Below are positions 21,278 to 34,594 of a stretch of 64,000 nucleotides of DNA, piece by piece. The translations under genes and the position numbers were made by a program. The stretch is taken from positions 1,302,001-1,366,000 of the forward strand of contig NZ_CP009302.1 in the NCBI RefSeq assembly GCF_000814825.1, read 5' to 3'. The notes beneath the pieces are model-generated. The model was given only the letters and a program-made list of their open reading frames with translations, was not told the DNA's origin and did no database searches. The stretch's first letter is position 1. Each line of letters begins with the position of its first letter. The DNA comes from Berryella intestinalis (lineage in GTDB: Bacteria > Actinomycetota > Coriobacteriia > Coriobacteriales > Eggerthellaceae).

Positions 21278-22381
21278 CTACTGGGAGACGCGCCACTTGT
21301 GGTACCCGATCACGAGCTGGTCGATCTCGCCGCCCAAAACGGCGTCGACGTTGCCCGTCTCCACCCCGCTGCGCAGATCCTTCACAAGCTGGTAGGGGTA
21401 CAGGACGTAGTTGCGGATCTGGCTGCCGAACGAGATCTCCTTGCGCTCGCCGCGCAGCTCGTCGATCTGCTCGGCGCGCTTGGCCTCCTCGAGCTCGAAC
21501 AGGCGCGCCTTGAGGACCCGAAACGCCGCCTCCTTGTTCTGGAGCTGGCTTTTCTGGTTCTGGCACGTGACCACGATCCCCGTGGGGATATGGGTGAGGC
21601 GCACCGCCGAGTCGGTGGTGTTGACGCACTGGCCCCCCGGACCGCTGGAGCGGTACACGTCGACGCGCACGTCGGCGGGGTTGAGGTCGACCTCGATGTC
21701 GTCGGGAAGGACCGGAAGCACCTCCACACTGGCAAACGTCGTGTGGCGGCGCTCCTTCTCGTCGGTGGGAGAGATGCGCACGAGCCGATGGACGCCGACC
21801 TCGCTGGAAAGCATGCCGTAGGCGTTGCGGCCCTCGATCTGGATGGTCGCCCGATCGAGCCCCATGACCTCGGCGGGAACCGCGTCGAGCACCGTCGCCT
21901 TCCAGCCCTTGGAACCCGCGTAGCGCGTGTACATCTGGAACAGCATCTCGCACCAGTCGTTGGCTTCGAGCCCCCCTTGCCCGGGGTTGATGGTAAGGAT
22001 GGCGTCGCCCTCGTCGAAGCGGCCCGAGAACCATGACGACAGCTCGAGGGCGTCGAGCATGTCGTCGAGCGAAGCGGCCGCGATCCGCGCCTCTTCGGAA
22101 AACGCCTCGTCTTCGGAGGACAACTCGAAGGCCGCGCGGGCGTCGTCGAGCGCCCCGCACGCCGCGGCGTACTCCTTCAGCGTGTCGCGCAGGTTGCCCG
22201 CCTGCTTGGATATGCGCTGGGCTCGGGGGACGTCGTCCCAGAACCCCGGGCGCGCCGTCTCCTCGTCGAGCCGCGCGAGCTCGGCGCTCTTCTCTTCGAT
22301 ATGCAGGTACGAGTGCGCGTCGGAAACGCGCTCGGCAAGCCTCGCAAGCAGCCTCTCGTCCACTTCTTCAACTGCACCCAC
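21278..22381 (-). CDS. prfB: Peptide chain release factor 2, with SPT in place of SPF
   Basis: A class I release factor of 367 residues. GGQ is at 249-251 (RSSGPGGQCVNTTDSAVRLTH). The codon-recognition loop reads VRISPTDEKERRHTTFASVEVLP, so the usual RF2 tripeptide SPF is Ser204-Pro205-Thr206 here. The rest is RF2, not RF1: the PGFWDD and WCEMLFQMYTRYA regions are typical. Many prfB genes have an in-frame UGA and +1 frameshift near codon 26. Here the corresponding region (SYLHIEEK) is read without a stop, so that autoregulation is absent. The start is a GTG at 22381; an in-frame TAA lies six codons upstream and no clear ribosome site is visible, so a nearby internal GTG is possible. Confidence 0.93.
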   Translation of the reverse strand: MGAVEEVDERLLARLAERVSDAHSYLHIEEKSAELARLDEETARPGFWDDVPRAQRISKQAGNLRDTLKEYAAACGALDDARAAFELSSEDEAFSEEARIAAASLDDMLDALELSSWFSGRFDEGDAILTINPGQGGLEANDWCEMLFQMYTRYAGSKGWKATVLDAVPAEVMGLDRATIQIEGRNAYGMLSSEVGVHRLVRISPTDEKERRHTTFASVEVLPVLPDDIEVDLNPADVRVDVYRSSGPGGQCVNTTDSAVRLTHIPTGIVVTCQNQKSQLQNKEAAFRVLKARLFELEEAKRAEQIDELRGERKEISFGSQIRNYVLYPYQLVKDLRSGVETGNVDAVLGGEIDQLVIGYHKWRVSQ

Positions 22382-22426
22382 GTGCTGAAAACCGCCTTAA
22401 CCTGGTTCGTCTGGGGAAAGCCCGGG

Positions 22427-25213
<2,787 letters not shown>

Positions 25214-25316
25214 TGAAACACTGCCCTTTCGGGTTCGGACGTTATTCCCGACCACCTTAACATACCGAAGCCCAAGGCGGCGGCGCGGGCGACACTCCTA
25301 ACGCACACTCCTGTTT

Positions 25317-27980
25317 TCAGCGCTCCTCGGCCGCGCGCTGCGACGCCGCGTCGATGAGGGAGCGGTAGAGCCCTTCGAGCTCGAGCGACGGGTCGATCCC
25401 CAGCTCCTCTGAGAGAACCTTGCGGCAGCGAAGGTAGCTTGTGAGCGCCGAGGTTCGCTGGCCGGCGGAGATCTGGGCCTTTATCAAAGCCAGATAGGCG
25501 TCCTCCCTCGTCCGGTCGCGCCTCAGCGCCAACCGAGCGAACCACAGCCCCTGCTGCGGCGCCCCCGATGCGACGAGGCGGCCCGACGCCACCACCAGCG
25601 CGTCGACCATCCGAGCCCGGCACTCGGCGCGGGCCGCCCCGACGACCTCGTTTTCCAGTTCGGCAGCCATGAGGTCGTCGCCGAACTCCCCTTCCACCTG
25701 GTTGTATATCTCGGACCACCGCGCCAGGTCGAAATCCCCGAACAGCAGCTCCCGGCAGAGCTGGTTGAACCTCGCCACGTCGGCCGCCAGCAACCGCCGA
25801 TCGATCCCGCACGAGCGCTGGTGGCGCACCAGGTACGGGCACGTCCTGTCCTCCAGCGTCAAAGCCCCCTTGAGCTGGGACCACACCGTGTAGAAATTCT
25901 TGCGCGCCGTGTCGATGTCGCTGCCCGGCCACAGCGACTCCACGACGAAGTCGCGGGAAAGCTCGCGCCCGGAATTCAGGACCAGCATCGCGAGCAGCAC
26001 CTTCGCCTTGTGGCGGACGTTTGCCAAGACATCGCGGTCATCCGTCCCGATGCGCGCTTCGACCTTGCCGAACAGCCTCACCCGCAGTATCGGGGCCGAC
26101 GGGCCGGCATCGAGGTCGCGGGCGGGAACCGCCAGGTAGGCGTCGGGGTGGGTGGCCGCCTTTCCGGCTCGCTCGATCGAGCGGCGCGCCAGCCCCGCCC
26201 GGTACTCCTTCCTCTGCGCATGCAGCGCTATCTCAGCCTCGCGCAGCTCCATCATCAGATCGGCCGCCAGGGGCTCGGACTCGCGGAAAAGCCCCTTCGC
26301 GCGGGCGCGCTCGAGGCCCAGTCCCGCAGCCGTCCGATAAAGCGAGCGGGGCTGCTCGGATTCGACCAGCATGCCCCTCACCAGATCGCATACGCGCTCG
26401 AGGCCCGACCCGGCGCACAGCACCGATCCCGAACGGCGAGCCGCCTCGTCGAGCAGGACCCGCGCGAGAAGGCAGACCGCCTCCGACGGCGCATGCGCCC
26501 GCGCGAGGAGCAGGCACGCCTCGGCGCCCGCCTCGACTCCCCGGCTCCAGGCGCAGCAGGCGATCGCCAGCGGCAGCCACGAGCGCTGCGACCCATCGAG
26601 ACGGGCGAGCCGCCCCGCGCACTCGACGGGGTCGAGGGGGCGATCCCGTCGGGCTCCCGAACGCGCAGCCCCCTCGGGCGAGCCCGGCCCCATCTCGGAA
26701 GCGACCATCGACTCGAGGACGTCGCGCGCACGGGCCGCCATCGTCTTCGAGGCGCGCATGACCAGGATGATCAGGCACACCGTCCGCTCGCGCTTGCCCG
26801 CAGACGCATCGAACGCCGCTCGCTTGGCCAGCCGAACCGCGCCCTCGCCGTCCCCCAGGGCGAACAATCGCTCGGCTCGGCACGCGTCGATCGTCGCACG
26901 CGCCTTCGGTCCTCGCGGGCGCATCCGCTCGAGCAGCTCCAACCCGGCGACCAGCTCGCCGGTGCGCACGATGGCCCCGTCGTTTTCCGCGAACCATGCG
27001 CATATCCGCTCGTCGGACCCCGACAGGGCGATCACCTCGCACGCGCGCGACGCGGCCCCTTGCGCCAAAAGCCCGTTCGCCCAGTACCGGACGAGCCCGA
27101 CCCGGTTCCCGAAGGGAGAGTGCGACCCGAGCGCATCGAGCTGGGCGCGAAACGCCGCCGCTATCCGCTCGACGGGCAGCTCGACGCAGGAGAACCGTCC
27201 GGCTCCGACGTCGATGCCCGTGAAGGGGTATTCGAGCGCAATGCGCCCGACGATCTCGGATTCGGCCGCGCACGCCCCTTCGAGATCCGACACCGAGCCC
27301 CGAACCATGACGAGGGCCGTGAGGATCGCGAGCGTGCAGTCGAGGGGGCGCCGTTCGCGCGCGATGCCGGCGAGGAAGGTCCGGGGCGCCTCGCCGTCTG
27401 CCGACCACACGAGGGAGGCGACGCGCTGGGCGGGAAGGATGGCGCTGCTCGGGCGCTTCGACCGCTCCTCGGCGCTGCGGGACGCGTCGATCTCGGCATC
27501 CGACAAAAGCAGCTCGGACGCCGACAGCTTCAGGCGGTCCCTTTGCAGGTGGCCGAGGATGTCGGCTGCGGGACAACAGGTGACCAGCACTTCGACCCCG
27601 CGATCGAGCAGGGCGTCGAAGCAGCTCGAAAGCAGTTCGGCGCGCTCGGGGGACAGCTCCGGCGCATCGTCGATCACCACGAGGGCCGCCTCGGGATCGG
27701 CCCCGCACACCAGCTCGAACAGGCCGCCCGAATCCAGGTCGCGCAAAAAGCACGGGCTCGCCCCGTTGATCCAGATCACATGTTTGAACTCGAACATGGT
27801 TTCGGCGTATTCGAGCGCGAGGTCGGTTTTCCCGAAACTGTCGGGAGCCACCAGGAAGCGCACGACGCGCCGCTCCTTGAGCAACAGCGCGATCAGGTCG
27901 GGTCGGCTGCGATAGCGTCTTCCCGCAAGCGAAGCCGGACGAGAGCCGCGGCACGCCGACTGAGAGATGAAACCCCTCAT
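25317..27980 (-). CDS. Large transcriptional regulator: ATPase, helical repeats, C-terminal OmpR/BTAD
   Basis: An 887-residue protein with the order ATPase - helical repeat - DNA-binding - BTAD, the reverse of classic SARP regulators. Near residue 45, APDSFGKTDLALEYAE is a Walker A-like loop lacking the usual second Gly, and ALVVIDDAPELSPE is a Walker B-like strand, as in STAND/MalT-type ATPases. The middle (about 280-620) is Ala/Arg-rich helical repeat. The C-terminus has an OmpR-type winged helix (RLFGKVEARIGTDD, then LVLNSGRELSRDFVVESLWP) and a bacterial transcriptional activation domain (about 740-880). Targets are unknown and neighbours give no hint: secA and rsfS are both housekeeping genes. 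The start is not well fixed; an ATG at 27980 is used. Confidence 0.75.
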   Translation of the reverse strand: MRGFISQSACRGSRPASLAGRRYRSRPDLIALLLKERRVVRFLVAPDSFGKTDLALEYAETMFEFKHVIWINGASPCFLRDLDSGGLFELVCGADPEAALVVIDDAPELSPERAELLSSCFDALLDRGVEVLVTCCPAADILGHLQRDRLKLSASELLLSDAEIDASRSAEERSKRPSSAILPAQRVASLVWSADGEAPRTFLAGIARERRPLDCTLAILTALVMVRGSVSDLEGACAAESEIVGRIALEYPFTGIDVGAGRFSCVELPVERIAAAFRAQLDALGSHSPFGNRVGLVRYWANGLLAQGAASRACEVIALSGSDERICAWFAENDGAIVRTGELVAGLELLERMRPRGPKARATIDACRAERLFALGDGEGAVRLAKRAAFDASAGKRERTVCLIILVMRASKTMAARARDVLESMVASEMGPGSPEGAARSGARRDRPLDPVECAGRLARLDGSQRSWLPLAIACCAWSRGVEAGAEACLLLARAHAPSEAVCLLARVLLDEAARRSGSVLCAGSGLERVCDLVRGMLVESEQPRSLYRTAAGLGLERARAKGLFRESEPLAADLMMELREAEIALHAQRKEYRAGLARRSIERAGKAATHPDAYLAVPARDLDAGPSAPILRVRLFGKVEARIGTDDRDVLANVRHKAKVLLAMLVLNSGRELSRDFVVESLWPGSDIDTARKNFYTVWSQLKGALTLEDRTCPYLVRHQRSCGIDRRLLAADVARFNQLCRELLFGDFDLARWSEIYNQVEGEFGDDLMAAELENEVVGAARAECRARMVDALVVASGRLVASGAPQQGLWFARLALRRDRTREDAYLALIKAQISAGQRTSALTSYLRCRKVLSEELGIDPSLELEGLYRSLIDAASQRAAEER

Positions 27981-28079
27981 GATATGTCCCCTCCGTTAAG
28001 AGAGGCCGAAAACCAAGCGTTGTCGATCCTACGCAACCCGATCGGCCCGAACAGGCGGCGAAGCGCCTTTTAACGCATG

Positions 28080-28104
28080 AAGGGGAGCCGTCAAAGCTCC
28101 CCTT
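28080..28104 (-). terminator. Hairpin terminator after rsfS
   Basis: AAGGGGAGC (28080-28088) and GCTCCCCTT (28096-28104) form a nine-base stem around CGTCAAA. On the minus strand it lies 28 bases after the rsfS stop and is followed by a short, interrupted T-run. It probably ends the rplU-to-rsfS transcript. Confidence 0.6.
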
Positions 28105-28131
28105 CGCGAAAAACCGGTGCCGATCCGACGG

Positions 28132-28632
28132 TTACTCCCCGTCGGACCCCGAAGTCTCATCGGACGCGGCGTCCGCCCGCTTCGATCCCAGCATCTCGGC
28201 GATGCGGTCGGAGTACTCGATGCCCGAGAACCCTTCGGCGGAAAGGTCGATGACGGGAGCGTCGTTCCACAGCGCCTCGAGGCGGTAGAACTCGCGCGTC
28301 TCGGGCTGGAACACATGGGCCACCATGTACCCGTAGTCCAGCAGCTCCCACGACCCGTCGCGCGTCTCCTCCCGATGAACGGGATGCTCGCCGGTGCGCT
28401 TGCGCATAGCCTCCTCGATGGCGTCCACGATGGCGCTTACCTGGCGGCTGTTCGCCGCCGTGACGATCACGAAGTAGTCCGTGATCCCCACCAGCTCGCT
28501 CACGTCCTGGACGATGATGTCGGTCGCCTTCTTGCCGTCGGCCGCACGGGCCGCGAGAAGGGCGGCTTCCCGAGACGAAACGGGGCCCTTCTCGAACTGT
28601 TCGCCGGATGCGCTTTCGATCTGATCGCTCAC
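28132..28632 (-). CDS. rsfS: Ribosomal silencing factor RsfS
   Basis: A 166-residue RsfS (Iojap/DUF143) protein. ATDIIVQDVSELVGITDYFVIVTAANSRQVSAIVDAIEE is the family core, followed by DGSWELLDYGYMVAHVFQPETREFYRLEALWNDAP. It binds ribosomal protein uL14 and blocks subunit joining when nutrients are low. It has an extra N-terminal stretch of about 25 residues and an acidic Ser/Asp/Glu tail of about 30 residues (SDETSGSDGE) beyond the usual domain of about 110 residues. The start is a GTG at 28632. Next to nadD-yqeK it forms the common nadD-yqeK-rsfS arrangement. Confidence 0.95.
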   Translation of the reverse strand: MSDQIESASGEQFEKGPVSSREAALLAARAADGKKATDIIVQDVSELVGITDYFVIVTAANSRQVSAIVDAIEEAMRKRTGEHPVHREETRDGSWELLDYGYMVAHVFQPETREFYRLEALWNDAPVIDLSAEGFSGIEYSDRIAEMLGSKRADAASDETSGSDGE

Positions 28633-28663
28633 TGAATCACCTGAATCCTCGATGGAGCCGGGC

Positions 28664-29926
28664 TTAGTCCCGGTTGTCCAAAACGTAGCTGTTCCAAACC
28701 TCGACGGTGCGCGGATGGATGCGCTTACGTCGGGCTATAAGGTCTGCAAGTATATGACGATACGTCCTGAAAAACAATTTTTCCAGCGAAACCTCACCGA
28801 TGAGGTCGCGCAGATCCTGGACGCCGGCAAAGCTGCGATTCTCCTCGATGGCGTCGGCCACGTACACCACCATGTCGAGGTCGGACATGCCGCAGGCCCC
28901 CGCCGTATGCCGCCCCACCGCCTGCAGCACGTCGCTAGGAACGCCCGGGTACGCGCGGCGCAGCGCCTCGGCGGCTGTGGGGCCGTGCAGCAGCGCCGGC
29001 ATGTCGAACACCATCCGCCCGTCGATGTCGAGGCCGAGATCGAAGACCCGCCTGCGCACGCCGTCGTCGTCGAGGCCCTTATCCCAGTCGTGCAGGAGGC
29101 CGGCAAGCCGCGCGCGGCGGGGATCCACCCCGTACGTGCGGGCCAGCCGCTCGGCCATATCGGCCACGCCCCTGATATGCCGCAGGCGGCGCGGGGATAC
29201 GCGCCGTTCGAGCTCTGACACGATGCGAAGCTCGAACTCGGGGCCGAACACCTCGTCGGACGGATGCGCCTGTTCGACCGGCCGGTACGGATCGTCGCGC
29301 CCGATGAGCTCGGCGACCGCGGCGGGAACGAAGTAGCGCATCGATCCGCCGCTCGCCAGCCGCTTGCGCACCATCGTGCTCGACACGTCCATGACCGCAT
29401 CCTCGAGCAGGACGAAGTCGAATGCATCGAGCCCGCGCTCGGAGATCTCGCGCGCACCGAACGGATGGCCCGCCCGCGGAACCACCGCGAAGGAGGCGAG
29501 CGACGAAAGCGTCGGCGAGTCCGCCCAGCGATGAAGCTCGCGGGCCGCGTCCGACCCCATGATGAAGAACAGCCGCACGTGGTCGCCGAAAAACCCGTGG
29601 AGGTCCCGCAGGGTATCGACGGTGCGGGTCCGCCCCCCTCGCTCGATGTCGACGCCGCTCGCATCGAAGTAGGCGTTATCGCGCACCGCCTCCCTGCACC
29701 AGGAAAGGCGCTGCTCGGGCGAGGCGACGACCGCGCCTTCCTTGAAGGCCGATCCGGCCGTCGGCACGAACAGGACCGCATCGAGCCCGAGTTCGATCCG
29801 CGCTGCGTCGGCCATCGCGAGATGGCCGACATGGACGGGGTCGAACGTCCCGCCGAGAACGCCCACGCGGCGCGGGCGCTTGTCGGACGCAATCCAGTCG
29901 AACCGTTCGCTGACCGACGCGATCAC
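28664..29926 (-). CDS. nadD: Fused nicotinate-nucleotide adenylyltransferase and YqeK HD hydrolase
   Basis: A 420-residue fusion. Residues about 15-215 are NadD: GVLGGTFDPVHVGHLAMAD is the nucleotidyltransferase GxFxPxHxGH motif and SSTMVRKRL the ISSTxIR motif, making nicotinate adenine dinucleotide in NAD synthesis. Residues about 235-420 are YqeK: RLRHIRGVADMAERLARTYGV, then ARLAGLLHDWDKG, the HD metal site of the symmetrical Ap4A hydrolase family. The two are usually separate adjacent genes; here there is no stop between them. The GTG start overlaps the proA stop (GTGA). Coupling NAD synthesis with dinucleotide clearance in one chain is possible but unproven. Confidence 0.92.
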   Translation of the reverse strand: MIASVSERFDWIASDKRPRRVGVLGGTFDPVHVGHLAMADAARIELGLDAVLFVPTAGSAFKEGAVVASPEQRLSWCREAVRDNAYFDASGVDIERGGRTRTVDTLRDLHGFFGDHVRLFFIMGSDAARELHRWADSPTLSSLASFAVVPRAGHPFGAREISERGLDAFDFVLLEDAVMDVSSTMVRKRLASGGSMRYFVPAAVAELIGRDDPYRPVEQAHPSDEVFGPEFELRIVSELERRVSPRRLRHIRGVADMAERLARTYGVDPRRARLAGLLHDWDKGLDDDGVRRRVFDLGLDIDGRMVFDMPALLHGPTAAEALRRAYPGVPSDVLQAVGRHTAGACGMSDLDMVVYVADAIEENRSFAGVQDLRDLIGEVSLEKLFFRTYRHILADLIARRKRIHPRTVEVWNSYVLDNRD

Positions 29927-31203
29927 GCCCTCACCTGCCCATCTCCGCGCAAAACGTACTTGTATGTGGTGAGGCCCTCGAGCGCGAAGGGCCCGCGCAC
30001 GTGGAGCTTCTGGGTCGAGATGCCGATCTCGGCCCTCAGTCCGAACTCGCCTCCGTCCGTGAACCCGGTCGAGGCGTTCACGTACACGGCCGCCGCGTCC
30101 ACCGACGCCGTGAACTCGTCGGCGGCGTTGGGATCTTCGCAGACGATCGACTCGGAATGGCGCGTCCCGTACCGCTCGATATGCTCGAGCGCCTCCCCGA
30201 TGCCCGACACGACGCGCACCGCGATGTCGGGCGCGAGGTATTCGCACTCCCAGTCGGCCTCGGAGGCCCGGACGGTCGCGATGCCCGCGCGCTCGGCTAT
30301 GAGCCCTGCGCGCTCGTCGACATGGAGGGTCACGCCCCGTTTTCGCAGATCGGCAAGGACCGCCGGCAACAGCGCTTCGGCCGCCTCGTCGTCCACCAGC
30401 AGCGTTTCGGCGGCGTTGCACACGCCGAATCGGCGACACTTCGAGTTCACCGCGATATCGGCCGCTTTACGGGCATCGGCGCTGCGATGCAGGTAAACAT
30501 GGCAGTTGCCCGTCCCGGTCTCGATGACCGGAACCGTCGAGTTCTCGACGCAGGCATCGATCAGGCGCCGGGAACCGCGCGGAACCAAGACGTCGATGAC
30601 GCCGCGAGCGCGCATCAGCTCTTCGGCCGCCTCGTGGCCGCCCGCCCCCACGTACTCGATGCATCCCGCCGGCATTCCCGACGAGGTTGCCGCGTCCGAC
30701 AGCACCGATGCGATGAGGGCGTTGGTGCGCGCGGCGATGCTTCCCCCCCTGAGCACTGCGGCGTTTCCCGAGCGCAGGCAGATCGCCGCCGCATCGGCCG
30801 TGACGTTGGGCCGCGCCTCGTAGATGACCGCGACGGCCCCCAGCGGGCAGCGCACGCGCGACAGCTCGATCCCGTTGGGCAGGACGCGGCGCTCGAGGAC
30901 TTCTCCCAGGGGATCGGCGAGCCTGGCCACCTCCTCGATGGCGCGCGCCATCGACTCGACCCGCCCCTCATCGAGAAACAGCCTATCGATCAGGCTCTCG
31001 GCCGTTCCCGCAGACCGCGCTTCGGCCACATCGAGCTCGTTGGCCCCCACGATGCGCGCGCTTTGCGACCGCAGGGCCGCAGCCATCGCGAAGAGGGCAG
31101 CCTTGCGCTGGGCATCGGTTGTCCGCGCAAGGCCCCTCGATGCGGCCTTCGCCCGTTCGGCGGCTTGGCGAGCCTGCCTGCGCGCAGCGTCCGAATCGCT
31201 CAT
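29923..31203 (-). CDS. proA: Gamma-glutamyl phosphate reductase
   Basis: A 426-residue NADPH-dependent enzyme that reduces gamma-glutamyl phosphate to glutamate semialdehyde in proline synthesis. Catalytic Cys262 lies in KCRRFGVCNAAETLL. Cofactor-region motifs include IYEARPNVTADAAAICLRSGNAAVLRGG and VPRGSRRLI. The C-terminus, GLRAEIGISTQKLHVRGPFALEGLTTYKY, is typical. The length is normal. It follows proB by ten bases, and its stop overlaps the nadD start, so it sits in a tightly packed operon. Confidence 0.96.
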   Translation of the reverse strand: MSDSDAARRQARQAAERAKAASRGLARTTDAQRKAALFAMAAALRSQSARIVGANELDVAEARSAGTAESLIDRLFLDEGRVESMARAIEEVARLADPLGEVLERRVLPNGIELSRVRCPLGAVAVIYEARPNVTADAAAICLRSGNAAVLRGGSIAARTNALIASVLSDAATSSGMPAGCIEYVGAGGHEAAEELMRARGVIDVLVPRGSRRLIDACVENSTVPVIETGTGNCHVYLHRSADARKAADIAVNSKCRRFGVCNAAETLLVDDEAAEALLPAVLADLRKRGVTLHVDERAGLIAERAGIATVRASEADWECEYLAPDIAVRVVSGIGEALEHIERYGTRHSESIVCEDPNAADEFTASVDAAAVYVNASTGFTDGGEFGLRAEIGISTQKLHVRGPFALEGLTTYKYVLRGDGQVRA

Positions 31204-31212
31204 AACGACCTC

Positions 31213-32340
31213 CTATTCGAAAACGACCAGTTCGTCCCGATGGACCAATTCCTTGACGGCCAGAGCTTTGAGCAGGCGGTTTCCAGCCAGCTCCTCGCGC
31301 GTCCTCCCGATGGCGAGCTCCACCTCGTCGGAGTCGAACGCAACGTGGCCGCGCGCGAACAGGTAACCCGAACGGTCCTTGATATCCACGACGTCTCCGT
31401 GGGAGAAGCGCCCCTCCACGCACGCGACCCCGACGCAGAGAAGCGAGCTGCCGCGTTCGATGAGGGCGCGCTTTGCCCCCTCGTCGACCACGACGGAGCC
31501 CTTCGAGCTATCCCCCAGGGCGATCCACAGCTTGCGGGGCGTGATCTCGTGGGGAAGGTGGGCGGCGGGAAACAGCGTGCCGATCCTGTCGCCGCGCGCG
31601 ACGGAGACGATGGGGTCTGCGGCCGCGCCCGAGCAGATCACCAGCGGGATGCCGGCCACGGCAAGCGCGCGGGCCGCGCGCAGCTTGGTGACCATGCCCC
31701 CGGTGCCCTTGGACGAGCCGGCATCGCCCGCAGCTGCGAGGACCTCCGCATCGATGCGCTCGATGCGGGGCACGAGCCGCGCGTCGGGATGGGTTGCGGG
31801 GTTCGCGTCGTAGAACCCCTCCACGTCGGATAGGACGACGCACAGATCGGCGCCCAGAAGGCAGGCGACCAAGGCCCCCAGCGTGTCGTTGTCGCCGAAC
31901 TTGATCTGCTCGACCGAGACGGTGTCGTTCTCGTTGACGATCGGAACCACCTGAAAGTCGATGAGTCGGCGCAGCGTGTCGCGCGCATGGAGGTACGAGG
32001 TCCTGTCGGCTGTATCGCGCCTCGTCAGGAGGACAAGCGAGGTTGCGATCCCCTCCGCGGCGAACGCCTCGTCGTACGCTGCGGAGAACAGGGGCTGGCC
32101 GACCGACGCAGCCGCCTGCAGCGAGGGCAGATCGGTCGGACGCCGCTCGATCCCGAGGCGCGAAAGGCCGCAGGCGATCGCGCCCGACGACACGATGACC
32201 ACCGCCCAACCCTGCGCGCGGACGCAAGCCACCTGGCGCGCGAGGTTGGCGAGGTAGTCGCAATCCACGCTCCCGTCGGGGCGCGTCACCGTCGAAGACC
32301 CGATCTTCACCACCATGACCTTGGAGAAAGCCGCTTCCAT
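31213..32340 (-). CDS. proB: Glutamate 5-kinase with PUA domain
   Basis: A 375-residue enzyme that phosphorylates glutamate in the first step of proline synthesis. The kinase domain shows VVKIGSSTVT, VVIVSSGAIACGLSRLG, FGDNDTLGALVACLLGADLCVVLSDVEGFYD and GTGGMVTKLRAA. The last 80 residues (ITPRKLWIALGDSSKGSVVVDEGAKRAL) are the PUA domain found in most bacterial ProB proteins. The start is the ATG at 32340 with GGGAGGG just upstream. Feedback inhibition by proline is expected for the family but not testable from sequence here. Translated with proA. Confidence 0.96.
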   Translation of the reverse strand: MEAAFSKVMVVKIGSSTVTRPDGSVDCDYLANLARQVACVRAQGWAVVIVSSGAIACGLSRLGIERRPTDLPSLQAAASVGQPLFSAAYDEAFAAEGIATSLVLLTRRDTADRTSYLHARDTLRRLIDFQVVPIVNENDTVSVEQIKFGDNDTLGALVACLLGADLCVVLSDVEGFYDANPATHPDARLVPRIERIDAEVLAAAGDAGSSKGTGGMVTKLRAARALAVAGIPLVICSGAAADPIVSVARGDRIGTLFPAAHLPHEITPRKLWIALGDSSKGSVVVDEGAKRALIERGSSLLCVGVACVEGRFSHGDVVDIKDRSGYLFARGHVAFDSDEVELAIGRTREELAGNRLLKALAVKELVHRDELVVFE

Positions 32341-32369
32341 ATGCCCTCCCACGACTCCGGTTCCCTGCC

Positions 32370-33767
<1,398 letters not shown>

Positions 33768-33845
33768 CTACCCCTTAAAGAAAAAGCGCCCCCTGCTATA
33801 CCACAGGAGGCACTAGACAATCGTTGTATCGTAAAGACGAGAGCC

Positions 33846-34106
33846 TTATGCCTCGACTTCGATAGGGCGAACGTGCACGCGACGCTTCTCACCGCGGGTG
33901 AACTCGAGCGTGCCCTCGCACAACGCGAACAAGGTGTCGTCCTTGCCACGGCCGACGTTGTTGCCGGGGTGGAAGTGGGTGCCGCGCTGGCGGACGATGA
34001 TCTGACCGGTCTTGATGTGCTGGCCGGCGAACATCTTGACGCCGAGGCGCTGTGCGCGGGAATCGCGACCGTTTCGGCTGGAGCCGAGACCCTTCTTATG
34101 TGCCAT
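33846..34106 (-). CDS. rpmA: 50S ribosomal protein bL27
   Basis: A complete 86-residue bL27: [24 protein letters not shown], then [21 protein letters not shown]. The N-terminus begins directly with the mature AHKKG sequence that reaches the peptidyl-transferase centre. There is no cleavable leader of the kind seen in Firmicutes. It follows rplU by 19 bases with an AAAGAGGGAA-type ribosome site. 3' of it is an 81-base gap before obg. Confidence 0.97.
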   Translation of the reverse strand: MAHKKGLGSSRNGRDSRAQRLGVKMFAGQHIKTGQIIVRQRGTHFHPGNNVGRGKDDTLFALCEGTLEFTRGEKRRVHVRPIEVEA

Positions 34107-34125
34107 TCTAATTCCCTCTTTCTAG

Positions 34126-34470
34126 CTATTCGGCGTCACGCGCAGCGGGAGCCGCAGCCTTCTCGGAACCGACGGACACGACGCGAACGCGCGTGTAGTT
34201 CTGACGATGCCCGTTGAGCTTCTTGTAGTTCTTGCGCTTCTTGAACTTGAACACGAGCTGCTTCTTGCCCTTGTACTGCTCGATGACCTCGGCGATAACC
34301 TTGGTCGCAGCAGCCTTGGAAGCATCGAACTCGGCCTTGTCGCCATCAACCACGCAGATGGTCTCCAGCTCGACCTTGTCGCCGACCTCGGCCTCGATCT
34401 TCTCGATGCTGAAAACGTCGCCCGGGGCAACCTTGTACTGCTTGCCACCTGTTTTCACAATTGCATACAT
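34126..34470 (-). CDS. rplU: 50S ribosomal protein bL21
   Basis: A 114-residue bL21: MYAIVKTGGKQYKVAPGDVFSIEKIEAEVGD, then FKFKKRKNYKKLNGHRQNYTRVRV. The C-terminus has a short Ala-rich extension (GSEKAAAPAARDAE). First gene of the rplU-rpmA-obg-proB-proA-nadD/yqeK-rsfS transcript. The leader between rplU and polA (34471-34594) is only 124 bp and must hold its promoter. Confidence 0.97.
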   Translation of the reverse strand: MYAIVKTGGKQYKVAPGDVFSIEKIEAEVGDKVELETICVVDGDKAEFDASKAAATKVIAEVIEQYKGKKQLVFKFKKRKNYKKLNGHRQNYTRVRVVSVGSEKAAAPAARDAE

Positions 34471-34594
34471 GAATTTCTCCTTGAAAGTGTCAAAACGCGA
34501 AAAAGAACTTTATCAGGGGTCGAATTCAAAGTCAACCGCCATATGTGCATTTTTCGCAGGCGATATGCGGTCCCCGCTGCGCAGGTTCGAGCGC

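Noticed and set aside
22290-22381. Programmed +1 frameshift in prfB
   Set aside because: The region corresponding to the usual CTTTGAC site reads SYLHIEEK in a single frame with no UGA.
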